The notes beneath the pieces are model-generated. The model did no database searches. It saw nothing but the letters and a program-made list of their open reading frames with translations, and was not told the origin of the DNA. A stretch of 29,476 nt of DNA from Bacteroidales bacterium GP2. Its GTDB lineage: Bacteria; Bacteroidota; Bacteroidia; Bacteroidales; Muribaculaceae. A program made the position numbers and the translations under genes. The stretch spans positions 1 to 29,476 of the forward strand of contig DAAJ01000030.1 in NCBI GenBank assembly GCA_001701115.1, written 5' to 3'. This document shows, piece after piece, positions 8,219 through 16,671 of this stretch (positions are counted from its first letter, which is position 1; each line of letters starts with the position of its first letter).

Positions 8219-9496
8219 ATGTCATTAACAGCCTGGATAGTTCTTGCAGTCGTATCACTCGTGTTTTCCGCCCTTTTTTCGGGGACGGAGATTGCCTTTG
8301 TAACCGCTGACCGCGTGCGCGTTGAGCTTGACGTAAATAAAGGCGGTGCAGTAAGCCGCATGATAGCGCGTTTTTACAAGGATACTGATTTCTTCATCTC
8401 AACAATCCTTGTGGGGAATAACATAATGCTTGTAATATATGGCATGGGTGCCGCAGCGCTGATAGAACCGTGGCTGGACTCTTACCACCTCAACCAGGCT
8501 GTGGTGCTTATCTTATCTACCTTGATTTCAACCGCAGTTATCCTGATTACAGGCGAGTTTTTTCCGAAATCTATTTTCCGTATCAATCCCAACCTGTCGC
8601 TCAGGGTATTCGCTTTGCCGGTCTATCTTTTCTTCCTCATCCTTTATCCCATTTCGCTTTTTACCACATGGTTGTCAAAGGTGCTTATGCGCATTTTCGG
8701 CATAAAGACCGGCAACCAGCAGCTCGGAATGCTTTCTGTGGGTGAGTTGAACAGTTACCTCGACCGCACCATCGACGATGTGAACCCGACCAAGACACCG
8801 GTGGAAACGGAGGTGAAGATTTTCCATAATGCCCTTGATTTTTCAAATACCCATATACGCGACTGCATGTTGCCGCGCAATGAAATCGTTGCCGTGAATA
8901 TTGACACCACCGACAGGGATGAGCTCAGCAGGTTGTTCACCTCGTCAGGACGCAGCAAAATAGTCGTGTACCGCGAGGATATAGATGATGTGCTCGGCTA
9001 TATACATGTGAGCGAGCTGTTTGATCCGGAGAGTGACTGGAAAGAACATCTTAAACCGGTGATTTTCGCTCCTGAAACTCTCCTTGCCAACAAGCTGATG
9101 AGAAGGCTCCTTGCCGAGAAGCGCAGCATGGCTATAGTTATCGACGAGTTTGGCGGCACTGCGGGGCTTGTGACACTTGAAGACCTTGTAGAGGAGATTT
9201 TCGGAGACATACAGGATGAGCATGACACCTCGCGCCAGATGGTCAAAGAGATTGAGCCGGGAGTGTACGAGTGTTCCGGACGAATAGAAATCGAGAGCCT
9301 CAGAGAGAATTATCACATAGATATCCCGGAGGATGACGAATATCAGACCCTTGCCGGATATATATTGCATAGCGTTGGCGCAATTCCTGCCGAGGGTGAA
9401 CGCATACGCATAGATGACAAGATTTTTACTATAGTGAAAGGTTCGGCGACGCGCCTTGAGGTGATACGTATTGCTGACGCTACCGAGGAGGAATGA
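8219..9496 (+). CDS. CNNM/CorC-family membrane protein, GldE-like
   Basis: 425 residues from ATG 8219. A longer frame opening at 8132 would lie entirely over the lptC tail. Order of domains: a DUF21/CNNM membrane domain with four hydrophobic segments (about 2-24, 60-85, 95-125, 135-160), a CBS-domain pair (about 190-325) with VIDEFGGTAGLVTLED from 307, then a CorC/HlyC small domain (about 340-420). Relatives export or homeostatically transport Mg2+/Co2+; the Bacteroidetes subgroup is often named GldE or hemolysin. No gliding genes are in the window, so a motility role is not implied. It overlaps the next gene by ATGA. Confidence 0.88.
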   Translation: MSLTAWIVLAVVSLVFSALFSGTEIAFVTADRVRVELDVNKGGAVSRMIARFYKDTDFFISTILVGNNIMLVIYGMGAAALIEPWLDSYHLNQAVVLILSTLISTAVILITGEFFPKSIFRINPNLSLRVFALPVYLFFLILYPISLFTTWLSKVLMRIFGIKTGNQQLGMLSVGELNSYLDRTIDDVNPTKTPVETEVKIFHNALDFSNTHIRDCMLPRNEIVAVNIDTTDRDELSRLFTSSGRSKIVVYREDIDDVLGYIHVSELFDPESDWKEHLKPVIFAPETLLANKLMRRLLAEKRSMAIVIDEFGGTAGLVTLEDLVEEIFGDIQDEHDTSRQMVKEIEPGVYECSGRIEIESLRENYHIDIPEDDEYQTLAGYILHSVGAIPAEGERIRIDDKIFTIVKGSATRLEVIRIADATEEE

Positions 9497-10647
9497 TGTT
9501 GCGTGTCGCAGAAATAACAGATGGGGTGCGCTTGTCGGCATCGCGCTATGCGCCGGAGCATGGCGGGCGCGGAGAGATCCATGCGGTTTTTGAGCCGGTG
9601 GATGTGTCTGGCGGTATTTCCGGGCAGGCTTTCCGTATTCATTCAGCTTTAAAAAAATTCCTTGAATCGGATTTTGCTTACAGCAGTATGCCGGTTATGG
9701 TGCGTGCTTTCCTCTCTGATGTCACTAACCAGGCAGATGAAGTCGCGTCCATCTTTTCCGGTTTACTGTGCGATGTCTCAATAATCGGGCAGCCTCCTTT
9801 GCGCAGCGGGGTGAAAATTACGCTGCTTGCCATTCTGGTTGAAAATGTGAATGTGAGGCGTATCGGTGAAAATTCCATAGCGGTAGAGCGTGGAGCCTAC
9901 TGCGACATCTGGTCCACTCTTCCAGCTCATCCCGGAGTTGGCAGCAAAGAGGCTGCGTATAAAATGCTTGAGGAACTTTCCACAGTGCTTTGCAGCGAAG
10001 GGATGGATATTCCGGGCAATTGCCTGCGCACATGGTTTTATGTGCGTGACATAGATAACCGTTACAGAGGTATGGTTGAGGCTCGCAACGAGTTTTTTGC
10101 CGGTTGTGGCATGACTGCTGAAACCCATTTTATAGCCAGTACAGGCATCGAAGGCGCAAACCGTATGCCGGATGCAGTGGTAAGCCTTGATGCTTTTGCC
10201 ACAGGAGGATTGCAAAGTGAGCAGGTGAGATATATCACCGCACCGTCCCATCTTAACCCGACTTCCCAATATGGCGTTGCTTTCGAGCGTGCTACTGCCG
10301 TGGATTATGGTGACCGCCGGAATGTAATAGTGTCCGGCACCGCGAGCATTGATAATAAAGGTGGGATTGTTGCTCCGGGCGACATTTCAGCGCAGTGCAT
10401 CCGCATGGCGGAGAATGTGGAAGCGCTTCTGCAAGCTGCAGGAGTTTGCCCTTCAGATGTGTGCCATATAGTCCTTTACGTTAGGGATACTGCTGACAGC
10501 GCTGAAGCTGTGCGCCTGGTGTCGGAGCGCTTCTCCGGCGTGCCGTGTGTTGCCGTGCAAGCGGCTGTTTGCCGCCCGGGGTGGCTTGTTGAGATGGAAT
10601 GCATGGCGGCAGCTGATGCAAATAATCCCAGCTATGCGGCTTATTAA
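9493..10647 (+). CDS. Rid-fold protein related to chorismatase (FkbO/Hyg5)
   Basis: 384 residues, starting in an ATGATG overlap with the previous stop. The C-terminal 110 residues look like a RidA/YjgF domain: VIVSGTASI, a central Q-x-x-x-MAENVEALLQAAG helix, HIVLYVRD, and CRPGWLVEMECMA, where the arginine sits where RidA keeps its carboxylate-binding arginine. The middle part has RTWFYVRDI from residue 179 and IASTGIEG at 214-221. These recall the RTW-x-Y and ASTGIG blocks of FkbO/Hyg5 chorismatases, which are also built from Rid-like folds. It could hydrolyse chorismate or act as an imine deaminase. No chorismate-pathway gene is nearby, so the substrate is open. Family-level confidence is good; activity is inferred. 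Confidence 0.7.
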   Translation: MMLRVAEITDGVRLSASRYAPEHGGRGEIHAVFEPVDVSGGISGQAFRIHSALKKFLESDFAYSSMPVMVRAFLSDVTNQADEVASIFSGLLCDVSIIGQPPLRSGVKITLLAILVENVNVRRIGENSIAVERGAYCDIWSTLPAHPGVGSKEAAYKMLEELSTVLCSEGMDIPGNCLRTWFYVRDIDNRYRGMVEARNEFFAGCGMTAETHFIASTGIEGANRMPDAVVSLDAFATGGLQSEQVRYITAPSHLNPTSQYGVAFERATAVDYGDRRNVIVSGTASIDNKGGIVAPGDISAQCIRMAENVEALLQAAGVCPSDVCHIVLYVRDTADSAEAVRLVSERFSGVPCVAVQAAVCRPGWLVEMECMAAADANNPSYAAY

Positions 10648-11539
10648 ACTCCTCATATTCATTTTTCTCCCTTTTTGTGTTGCTGCATCTCCAGCCCCAA
10701 GTGCTCAGGTGAGGGTGAATGGGCGGATAGCTACTTTTGAATCAGTCCTTAATTATTGCGGTGGAGATACCGCTGCCGCCGTCCTTATCAGCACTCCTCT
10801 CCCTGTTGCTGCGCCTTATCTCAGCAGGGCACGGGTGCAAGCGGAGCGATTATATAATTTATTCAATCCCGGCTGGATATGTGCCATTGCTGCGGTGCTA
10901 TGCCTGTTGCTTCCCGCATCAAGATTCATTGCCTTCCTGCTCCTGCTGTTGTTGTCAGGCGATTTTGCCCTGCGCTGGTGGTTAGGGGAGGGGCTGCCGT
11001 TAGTCGGAATTACTGATGTCGCGGGAGCCATTGCCGTGGTTTTAGGCGTGACCGTGTTATTGCGCCCAAGCACGAGGCGGTTAGTGTGCCCGGTCATTGC
11101 AATTTTAATGTGCTGTGTGGCAATCTGGGGCACTCATCCTGCCGTGCGTGCAGTAAATCCTGCGTTGCAAAGCGTGTGGTTGCCTATTCATGTGTGTTTA
11201 ATGGTAGTGGCATATTCATTTTTCCTCATAAGCGCAATCTCAGCCGCAACGGGAATTCCGGGCAACGCTACTCTCCGTTGTATCATAGGTGGAGTGGCAT
11301 CTCTTGCCGCTGGCATTGCAATCGGTTCGGTGTGGGCTGCCGAGGCGTGGGGAAGCTATTGGTCCTGGGACCCGAAAGAGACTGCTGCGCTTGTCACATT
11401 GCTGGTGTACATTGGCGTAGCGGCAGCGTGGGGCAAGTTGCGGCAAAATGTGGCGTTTCTGCGTGGCGTGGTCATCTGCGCTTTTGTTGCAGTTGTGTTC
11501 ACATGGATAGGAGTGTCCGGCGGTTTACATTCTTATTGA
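10634..11539 (+). CDS. CcsA/ResC-type cytochrome c assembly protein, stand-alone
   Basis: 301 residues from ATG 10634, overlapping the previous gene by 14 bases; the longer frame from 10547 would overlap it by 101 bases. It is a polytopic membrane protein of the heme-handling CcsA/CcmC/CcmF superfamily. The tryptophan-rich heme motif WGSYWSWDPKE spans 239-249, and likely heme-ligand or access histidines are H168, H186 and H299. System II needs CcsA together with CcsB to move heme outward and attach it to CxxCH. No CcsB/ResB gene is in the window. After the leader a short NGRIATFES stretch recalls the NGR-x-x-P-x-T linker that precedes CcsA domains in Bacteroidetes CcsB-CcsA proteins. This may therefore be a reduced or split version. 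Confidence 0.85.
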   Translation: MRLIKLLIFIFLPFCVAASPAPSAQVRVNGRIATFESVLNYCGGDTAAAVLISTPLPVAAPYLSRARVQAERLYNLFNPGWICAIAAVLCLLLPASRFIAFLLLLLLSGDFALRWWLGEGLPLVGITDVAGAIAVVLGVTVLLRPSTRRLVCPVIAILMCCVAIWGTHPAVRAVNPALQSVWLPIHVCLMVVAYSFFLISAISAATGIPGNATLRCIIGGVASLAAGIAIGSVWAAEAWGSYWSWDPKETAALVTLLVYIGVAAAWGKLRQNVAFLRGVVICAFVAVVFTWIGVSGGLHSY

Positions 11540-11606
11540 TTACGTCGAGAAAAACACTCAAGAAAAAAATTCCGCAAAAAAGTTTAATTTAAAGAAAAAT
11601 TAACCC

Positions 11607-11614
11607 TATATTTG
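11607..11614 (+). promoter_or_regulatory. -7 promoter element for susC-susD
   Basis: TATATTTG matches TAnnTTTG. The start codon is 67 bases downstream. The leader holds a small perfect hairpin, TGCCA (11636-11640) with TGGCA (11644-11648), flanked by CTATAT and ATATAG that can also pair. No clear -33 TTTG at the expected spacing. Confidence 0.6.
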
Positions 11615-11681
11615 CACCGCTATATGCACTAACTGTGCCATATTGGCAAATATAGTATCAACCTAAATCTATTAACAAACA

Positions 11682-14600
11682 ATGCTCAAACGTATTTTAG
11701 CAGGGCTATTCGCAGCCTGCCTCCTGTTAAATGGGGGGGGGTATATAGCTAATGCTCAAGCAGTTACAACTACGTCCCAGCAAACCGGTAAATGCGTCGG
11801 TAAGGTAATCGACGAAGAAGGCGAACCGGTAGTTGGCGCCACCGTGAAGGTGGTCGGCACCACAAACGGCACAATGACCGATATTGAAGGTGCGTTTTCT
11901 CTTAACGGAGTCGCAAAAGGCTCTACGATCGCAGTGACCTGTGTTGGTTATGCTCCCCAGCAAATGATTTGGAATGGTCGCGATCTTTATTTCACACTTA
12001 ATGAAGCGGCAAGCGCCCTTGACGAAGTGGTAGTCGTTGGTTACGGTGTTCAGAAGAAAGCCAACTTGACCGGCGCCGTTTCTACAATGAACGCATCGGC
12101 AATCGAAGACCGTTCTGTTGCTTCAATCTCAGCAGCAATGGCAGGTGAAATGCCTGGCGTTGTGGTTGTGCAGAGTTCAGGCGCACCCGGCGGTCAGACC
12201 GGTTCAATCACAGTGCGTGGTAGTAACTCAGTAAACGCAGCTTCACCTCTCGTTATTGTTGACGGTGTCCCCGGTTCAATGAACAATATCGACCCTCAGG
12301 ATGTGGAGTCAATCTCTGTCCTCAAAGATGCTGCTTCCGCAGCTATCTACGGTGTGCAGGCTGCAAACGGTGTCATCCTTGTTACCACCAAGAAAGGTAA
12401 ACTCAACACCGCTCCTGTAATCACATATTCAGGCAATGTGGCTTTCACCAAGGTTACCACAAAGCTTGATCAGGTGAACGCACGCGAGTACACAATGCTC
12501 AAACGTGAGGCTGCACTCAATATCGACCCGAATGCAGACGTAAGCTCTTTTGACGCAACTCTTGCTAAATACGACAGCGGCGAACTTGATCCCATAGGTA
12601 CAAACTGGTGGGATGAGACTTTCAAGAGCCACGGCACTGAAACATCTCACACAATCCAGATCAACGGTGGTAGCGCAAACACCACTTACATGATGTCTGT
12701 CGGTTACCTCTATCAGGGTGGTATGCTTGACCAGACAAACTATAACCGCTACAACGGCAGAATGAACATGGAGTCACAGCTCAAACCCTGGATTTCACTC
12801 GGTGGTCAGATTTCATTCTACCGCGGCGTAAAGAAGGACGGATACACCAGTTTCTCTTCAATCGTTCAGCACGCAAACCGTCTTAACGCTACCAACGTTC
12901 CCTATCTTGATGCTGACAAGACAGAATTTGCGGCTCCTAACGGTTTCCAGAACCCGATTGCAGAGCGCGACAACCGCACCGGAGACTACCGCAGCACAGC
13001 CGACCAGCTCTTCGCTAATGTCTATACCAATATCACTCCTGTCAAGGGTCTCAGCATCCGTCCCCTCTTCTCATGGCGCCATGACAACACCGAAGAGTAC
13101 GGATACAAGAAAATCCTTTTCTATGACGGAAAATATAATAACGGTGAAAATGGTACCCGTTCAGGCTACCGCTATTTCTACCGTTGGGACTGGATGACAT
13201 ATCAGCTCGTTGCAAACTACAACAAGACTTTTGCCGAGAAGCACAATCTTGCCCTCCTTGCAGGTTATGAGTCACAGCACTACATTCAGCGTACATCTAC
13301 CATGACCCGTACGGGCGGTGGCGACAACGCACTCACCGATGTGCTCAACTCACTCTCTGAAACAGGTATGAAGAACAGTGACACAAGCGTAACCCTCAAC
13401 CGCCAGTCTTGGTTCGGTCGCGTACAGTACGACTACATGGGCAAATACCTCTTTGAGGCTAATCTCCGTGCTGACGCCTCTTCACGCTTCCCCAAAGACA
13501 ACCGCTGGGGTTACTTCCCCGCTATGTCTGCCGCATGGCGTATCTCTGAGGAGAGCTTCATGGAATCTACCCGCAGCTGGCTCAATCAGTTGAAAATACG
13601 TCTTGGCTGGGGTCGCACAGGTAACGAGGAAATTTCTGAATACTACCCCGCTGTCGCAACCTACGCTTACGATAACCTCATGATCGGCAACGCCCTCTAC
13701 AATGCACTCTATGAGAGCAAGTATGTGAACAACAAGCTCAAATGGGCTACCGTTACCAACTGGGAGCTTGGTGTTGAGGCTGCTTTCTTCAACAACCGCC
13801 TCACTTTTGAAGGCTCACTATACAAACGCACTACAAAGGGTATGCTCCTTAACCTCCCGATCCTGAGCGCCCTCGGTGTAAGCGCTCCCCCGCAGAACGC
13901 CGGCTCTGTTGAAAACAAGGGTGTCGACATAACACTCGGCTACAGGACTCAGCTCAATAAGGACTGGGGTATCAGCGCCACATTCAATATGGGTTACAAC
14001 CACAATGAAATCACCAACCTCTCCGGAACCGCAGGTCCTCAGAACGGTAAAGACAGTGATCTCATATGGTATCTCGAAGGTCATCCTATCAATTCATACT
14101 ATGGATATGTTTGCGACGGTATCTTCAAGGATGAGGCTGAAGTTAAGGCAGGTCCGCTGCGCACAGGCAATGAAAAACCGGGTAACCTCCGCTTCAAGGA
14201 CCTTGACGGTGACGGCAGGATAACATCTGAGGATCGTGCTGTGATCGGTAAGATGGCTCCCACATGGATGGGCGGTATCAACATCGGCGCGACTTTCCGC
14301 GATTTTGACCTCTCGATGCTGTGGCAGGGCGCGTTTGACTACGAGCGCTACATGACCGGTGAGGCGAGCCAGGCATTCTACAACAGCGGCACAATGACCA
14401 AATGGCAGATGAGAGAGCGCTGGAGTCCTGAGAATCCCAACGGCACATATCCTCGCCTCTACACCAACTCTTCAGGCAGTCCCGATGTTGTTACTAACTC
14501 ATACTGGAGTATGGATGCAAGCTATGTACGCCTGAAAAACCTTACCTTCGGCTATAATATTCCCACCTTCATTACTGAGAAAATCGGTGTGAACAAGATT

Positions 14601-14741
14601 CGCGTTTACTTCAACGGTGAAAACCTTCTCACATTCTCCAAGCTCTTTGACAAGGGGATTGATCCCGAGGCTCCCACAGGTCGTGGCGCATACTATGCTA
14701 ACGTCCGCAAGTACTCACTTGGTCTTAAAGTAACATTCTAA
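11682..14741 (+). CDS. SusC/RagA-family TonB-dependent outer-membrane transporter
   Basis: 1019 residues. The signal peptide (1 to about 26, ending ANAQA) is followed by a carboxypeptidase-D regulatory-like domain (38-112) and the SusC-type TonB-box region DEVVVVGYG at 114-122. The plug domain comes next, and a long 22-strand-type barrel ends in LGLKVTF with the terminal phenylalanine expected by the BAM machine. It imports a bulky ligand, typically a glycan, across the outer membrane with its SusD lid, driven by TonB. SusD lies 15 bases downstream. No glycoside hydrolase, peptidase or regulator (HTCS, anti-sigma) is adjacent, so the substrate cannot be guessed. A run of nine G inside the signal peptide is unusual (see findings). 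Confidence 0.95.
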   Translation: MLKRILAGLFAACLLLNGGGYIANAQAVTTTSQQTGKCVGKVIDEEGEPVVGATVKVVGTTNGTMTDIEGAFSLNGVAKGSTIAVTCVGYAPQQMIWNGRDLYFTLNEAASALDEVVVVGYGVQKKANLTGAVSTMNASAIEDRSVASISAAMAGEMPGVVVVQSSGAPGGQTGSITVRGSNSVNAASPLVIVDGVPGSMNNIDPQDVESISVLKDAASAAIYGVQAANGVILVTTKKGKLNTAPVITYSGNVAFTKVTTKLDQVNAREYTMLKREAALNIDPNADVSSFDATLAKYDSGELDPIGTNWWDETFKSHGTETSHTIQINGGSANTTYMMSVGYLYQGGMLDQTNYNRYNGRMNMESQLKPWISLGGQISFYRGVKKDGYTSFSSIVQHANRLNATNVPYLDADKTEFAAPNGFQNPIAERDNRTGDYRSTADQLFANVYTNITPVKGLSIRPLFSWRHDNTEEYGYKKILFYDGKYNNGENGTRSGYRYFYRWDWMTYQLVANYNKTFAEKHNLALLAGYESQHYIQRTSTMTRTGGGDNALTDVLNSLSETGMKNSDTSVTLNRQSWFGRVQYDYMGKYLFEANLRADASSRFPKDNRWGYFPAMSAAWRISEESFMESTRSWLNQLKIRLGWGRTGNEEISEYYPAVATYAYDNLMIGNALYNALYESKYVNNKLKWATVTNWELGVEAAFFNNRLTFEGSLYKRTTKGMLLNLPILSALGVSAPPQNAGSVENKGVDITLGYRTQLNKDWGISATFNMGYNHNEITNLSGTAGPQNGKDSDLIWYLEGHPINSYYGYVCDGIFKDEAEVKAGPLRTGNEKPGNLRFKDLDGDGRITSEDRAVIGKMAPTWMGGINIGATFRDFDLSMLWQGAFDYERYMTGEASQAFYNSGTMTKWQMRERWSPENPNGTYPRLYTNSSGSPDVVTNSYWSMDASYVRLKNLTFGYNIPTFITEKIGVNKIRVYFNGENLLTFSKLFDKGIDPEAPTGRGAYYANVRKYSLGLKVTF
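11733..11741 (+). repeat. Nine-G homopolymer in the susC signal peptide
   Basis: Codons 18-20 of susC are three consecutive GGG. With eight G the frame hits TAG (11746-11748); with ten G it hits TAA (11750-11752). Tract-length change would therefore switch the gene off within five codons. Confidence 0.85.
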
Positions 14742-14756
14742 TTCATCAAAGAAACA

Positions 14757-16493
14757 ATGAAAAATAAATATATAAGCATTATCGCTTCTGTTGCGCTTGC
14801 TATCGGTGCCACATCCTGCGTGGATCTCGACACTGCGCCGACAGACCAGAAATCAACTGCCACCATGTGGCAGACCCCCGAGGATGCTGAGCAGGGTGTT
14901 TCTATCCTTTATGGTTATGTGCCCAATGCAATGGAGCAAAATGACGAGGATGTGTACACCGACAATGCCGTTCACGGCATCAAATGGGCTGTAGGCAACC
15001 GTGGACACGGTGTCTGGAGTGCTGCGGATTATTCATGGTCAGGTGAATATACCTACATCCGCTACGCCAACCTCGTTTTTGCCAATATCGATCGGGTTGA
15101 GGGTCTGAGCGAAAGCCAGCGCAACAATATCCTCGGTCAGGCATATTTCTTCCGTGCATGGATTTACTTTGACCTGATTAAGCAGTTCGGTGGTGTTCCC
15201 TACATTACAGAGCCTCTTGAACTTGCCGAGCAGGCAGGCATTGTTCGCGAAGAGTGGAAAACCTGCTATGACAATGTTATGGCTGACTTCGACAAAGCTA
15301 TCCAGATGCTACCCGAAACCTCTGCAAGTGGACGTGTCAACAAATATGTTGCACGAGCTTATAAGATGCGTGCCGCCCTTTACTATGCTAACCCCGCCTG
15401 TCAGTTCTCAGCCAGCGATGGCTGGACTGTAGCAGCTGCCGAGGCTAAGGCTATCATGGACTCCGGCAAATATGACCTTTTTGACGGTGATTATGCAGGT
15501 ACCGCCAAGGACTATACCGGCAAATATCCCGAAATGTTCTGGGATTTCAACATTGACAAGTCTAAAGAAGGTATCCTTGTCTCTTATCAAAACTCAAGTC
15601 TTGGAACCGGTGCTTGGTTCATAGGCTTTGAAGCTTTTCCGACTAATGGCTGGGGTGGTACAAACCCCACTCAGGACTATGTTGATTGCTTCGAGGATTG
15701 TGAAGGCGCTCCTCTCTCAAAATCAACAATCTATGACCCGTTGCATCCTGACCAGAACCGTGACCCGCGTTTGAAAACTAATGTCCTGTTCTCTGGAGAG
15801 ACAATGTACGGAACTCTTGTTGATACGCGTCCTTTGAACTCAGCTGGTGAACGCGGTCTTTTTGAAATGACTTCCGAATCTTGCGGTGACGCTACACTTA
15901 CCGGTTATCATGCTAAAAAGTGGCTCAATCCAGAAGTTGACCCGCAACAGGATGGCTGGGATTATGATGCTGCGGCATGTGCTATGCGTTACACCGAAGT
16001 GCTCCTCTCATACGCAGAAGCTAAAAACGAGACAAATGCACTTGATCCTACCGCATTCGCTGCTGTAAACAAAGTGCGAGCCCGCGTCGGTATGCCCGCT
16101 CTTCAGAACTCCGATCCTTCCAAACCCACATATTGCGCTACCCAGGATGACCTCCGTCAGCGTATCCGCAACGAGTGGCGCGTGGAATTCGGATTTGAAG
16201 GTGACCACCGCCAGTGGGATGCACGTCGCTGGAACATCGCAACCGATGTGCTGAACGCAGACCGTTACTCATACAAATTCACTCTCCGTAAGGATCCCGC
16301 TAATGCTCTTCCCGGAGATGACGGCTGGGTTTGTGATCTTTATGTAGGTGATCCGATTAAAATAACCAACCAGATTATCCGCTACGAGCCTCACAACTAT
16401 CTCTTCCCGATTCCTCAGGCTCAGATTGACCTCAGCAAGGATCCCGCAACAGGCGAATATCGCTTGAAACAGAACCCCGGATACACATATTAA
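14757..16493 (+). CDS. SusD/RagB-family outer-membrane lipoprotein
   Basis: 578 residues with a lipoprotein leader ending ATSC (lipid cysteine at 21), so it is surface-exposed on the outer membrane. The SusD-like N-terminus (TAPTDQKSTATMWQTPEDAE) and the RagB/SusD helical core with the conserved RNEWRVEFGFEGDHRQWDAR block near the C-terminus are clear, as is the usual ending NPGY. It binds the ligand and acts as the hinged lid over the upstream SusC barrel. Spacing to susC is 15 bases and a strong terminator follows, so the two form a complete operon. Confidence 0.95.
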   Translation: MKNKYISIIASVALAIGATSCVDLDTAPTDQKSTATMWQTPEDAEQGVSILYGYVPNAMEQNDEDVYTDNAVHGIKWAVGNRGHGVWSAADYSWSGEYTYIRYANLVFANIDRVEGLSESQRNNILGQAYFFRAWIYFDLIKQFGGVPYITEPLELAEQAGIVREEWKTCYDNVMADFDKAIQMLPETSASGRVNKYVARAYKMRAALYYANPACQFSASDGWTVAAAEAKAIMDSGKYDLFDGDYAGTAKDYTGKYPEMFWDFNIDKSKEGILVSYQNSSLGTGAWFIGFEAFPTNGWGGTNPTQDYVDCFEDCEGAPLSKSTIYDPLHPDQNRDPRLKTNVLFSGETMYGTLVDTRPLNSAGERGLFEMTSESCGDATLTGYHAKKWLNPEVDPQQDGWDYDAAACAMRYTEVLLSYAEAKNETNALDPTAFAAVNKVRARVGMPALQNSDPSKPTYCATQDDLRQRIRNEWRVEFGFEGDHRQWDARRWNIATDVLNADRYSYKFTLRKDPANALPGDDGWVCDLYVGDPIKITNQIIRYEPHNYLFPIPQAQIDLSKDPATGEYRLKQNPGYTY

Positions 16494-16520
16494 ACTCTAA
16501 ATTTGTAGATAATTGATTGG

Positions 16521-16555
16521 CGGATGACGGTGCTGTGCATCGTCATCCGTTTTTT
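16521..16555 (+). terminator. Intrinsic terminator after susD
   Basis: CGGATGACG (16521-16529) pairs perfectly with CGTCATCCG (16541-16549), with an 11-base loop and six T after it (16550-16555). Confidence 0.9.
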
Positions 16556-16579
16556 GTATATTATTCCCCTAAAAATTAG

Positions 16580-16587
16580 TAACTTTG
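16580..16587 (+). promoter_or_regulatory. -7 promoter element for the DUF6057-like/heme lipoprotein operon
   Basis: TAACTTTG fits TAnnTTTG. A TTTG at 16553-16556 lies 23 bases upstream, slightly longer than the usual 19-21, and overlaps the U-tract of the susD terminator. Confidence 0.5.
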
Positions 16588-16593
16588 TAACTG

Positions 16594-16621
16594 AATACCT
16601 ACCGGAGGTATTGCTTTTTTT
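16594..16621 (+). terminator. Leader hairpin with U-tract; attenuator or second terminator
   Basis: AATACCT (16594-16600) and AGGTATT (16606-16612) form a 7-bp stem with an ACCGG loop. After GC comes a run of seven T. It lies between the likely promoter and the coding region, so it is either a second terminator for susD or a premature terminator in the leader of the next operon. Confidence 0.55.
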
Positions 16622-16671
16622 ATTGTGTGATTGTATCCTTCGGGTCAAGATTTTGATTGTATAACATAACG

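Noticed and set aside
11086..11592. 168-codon + strand frame inside and past the CcsA gene
   Set aside because: A shadow of the CcsA reading frame; rich in Cys/Arg/Ser as such shadows are in GC-rich genes.
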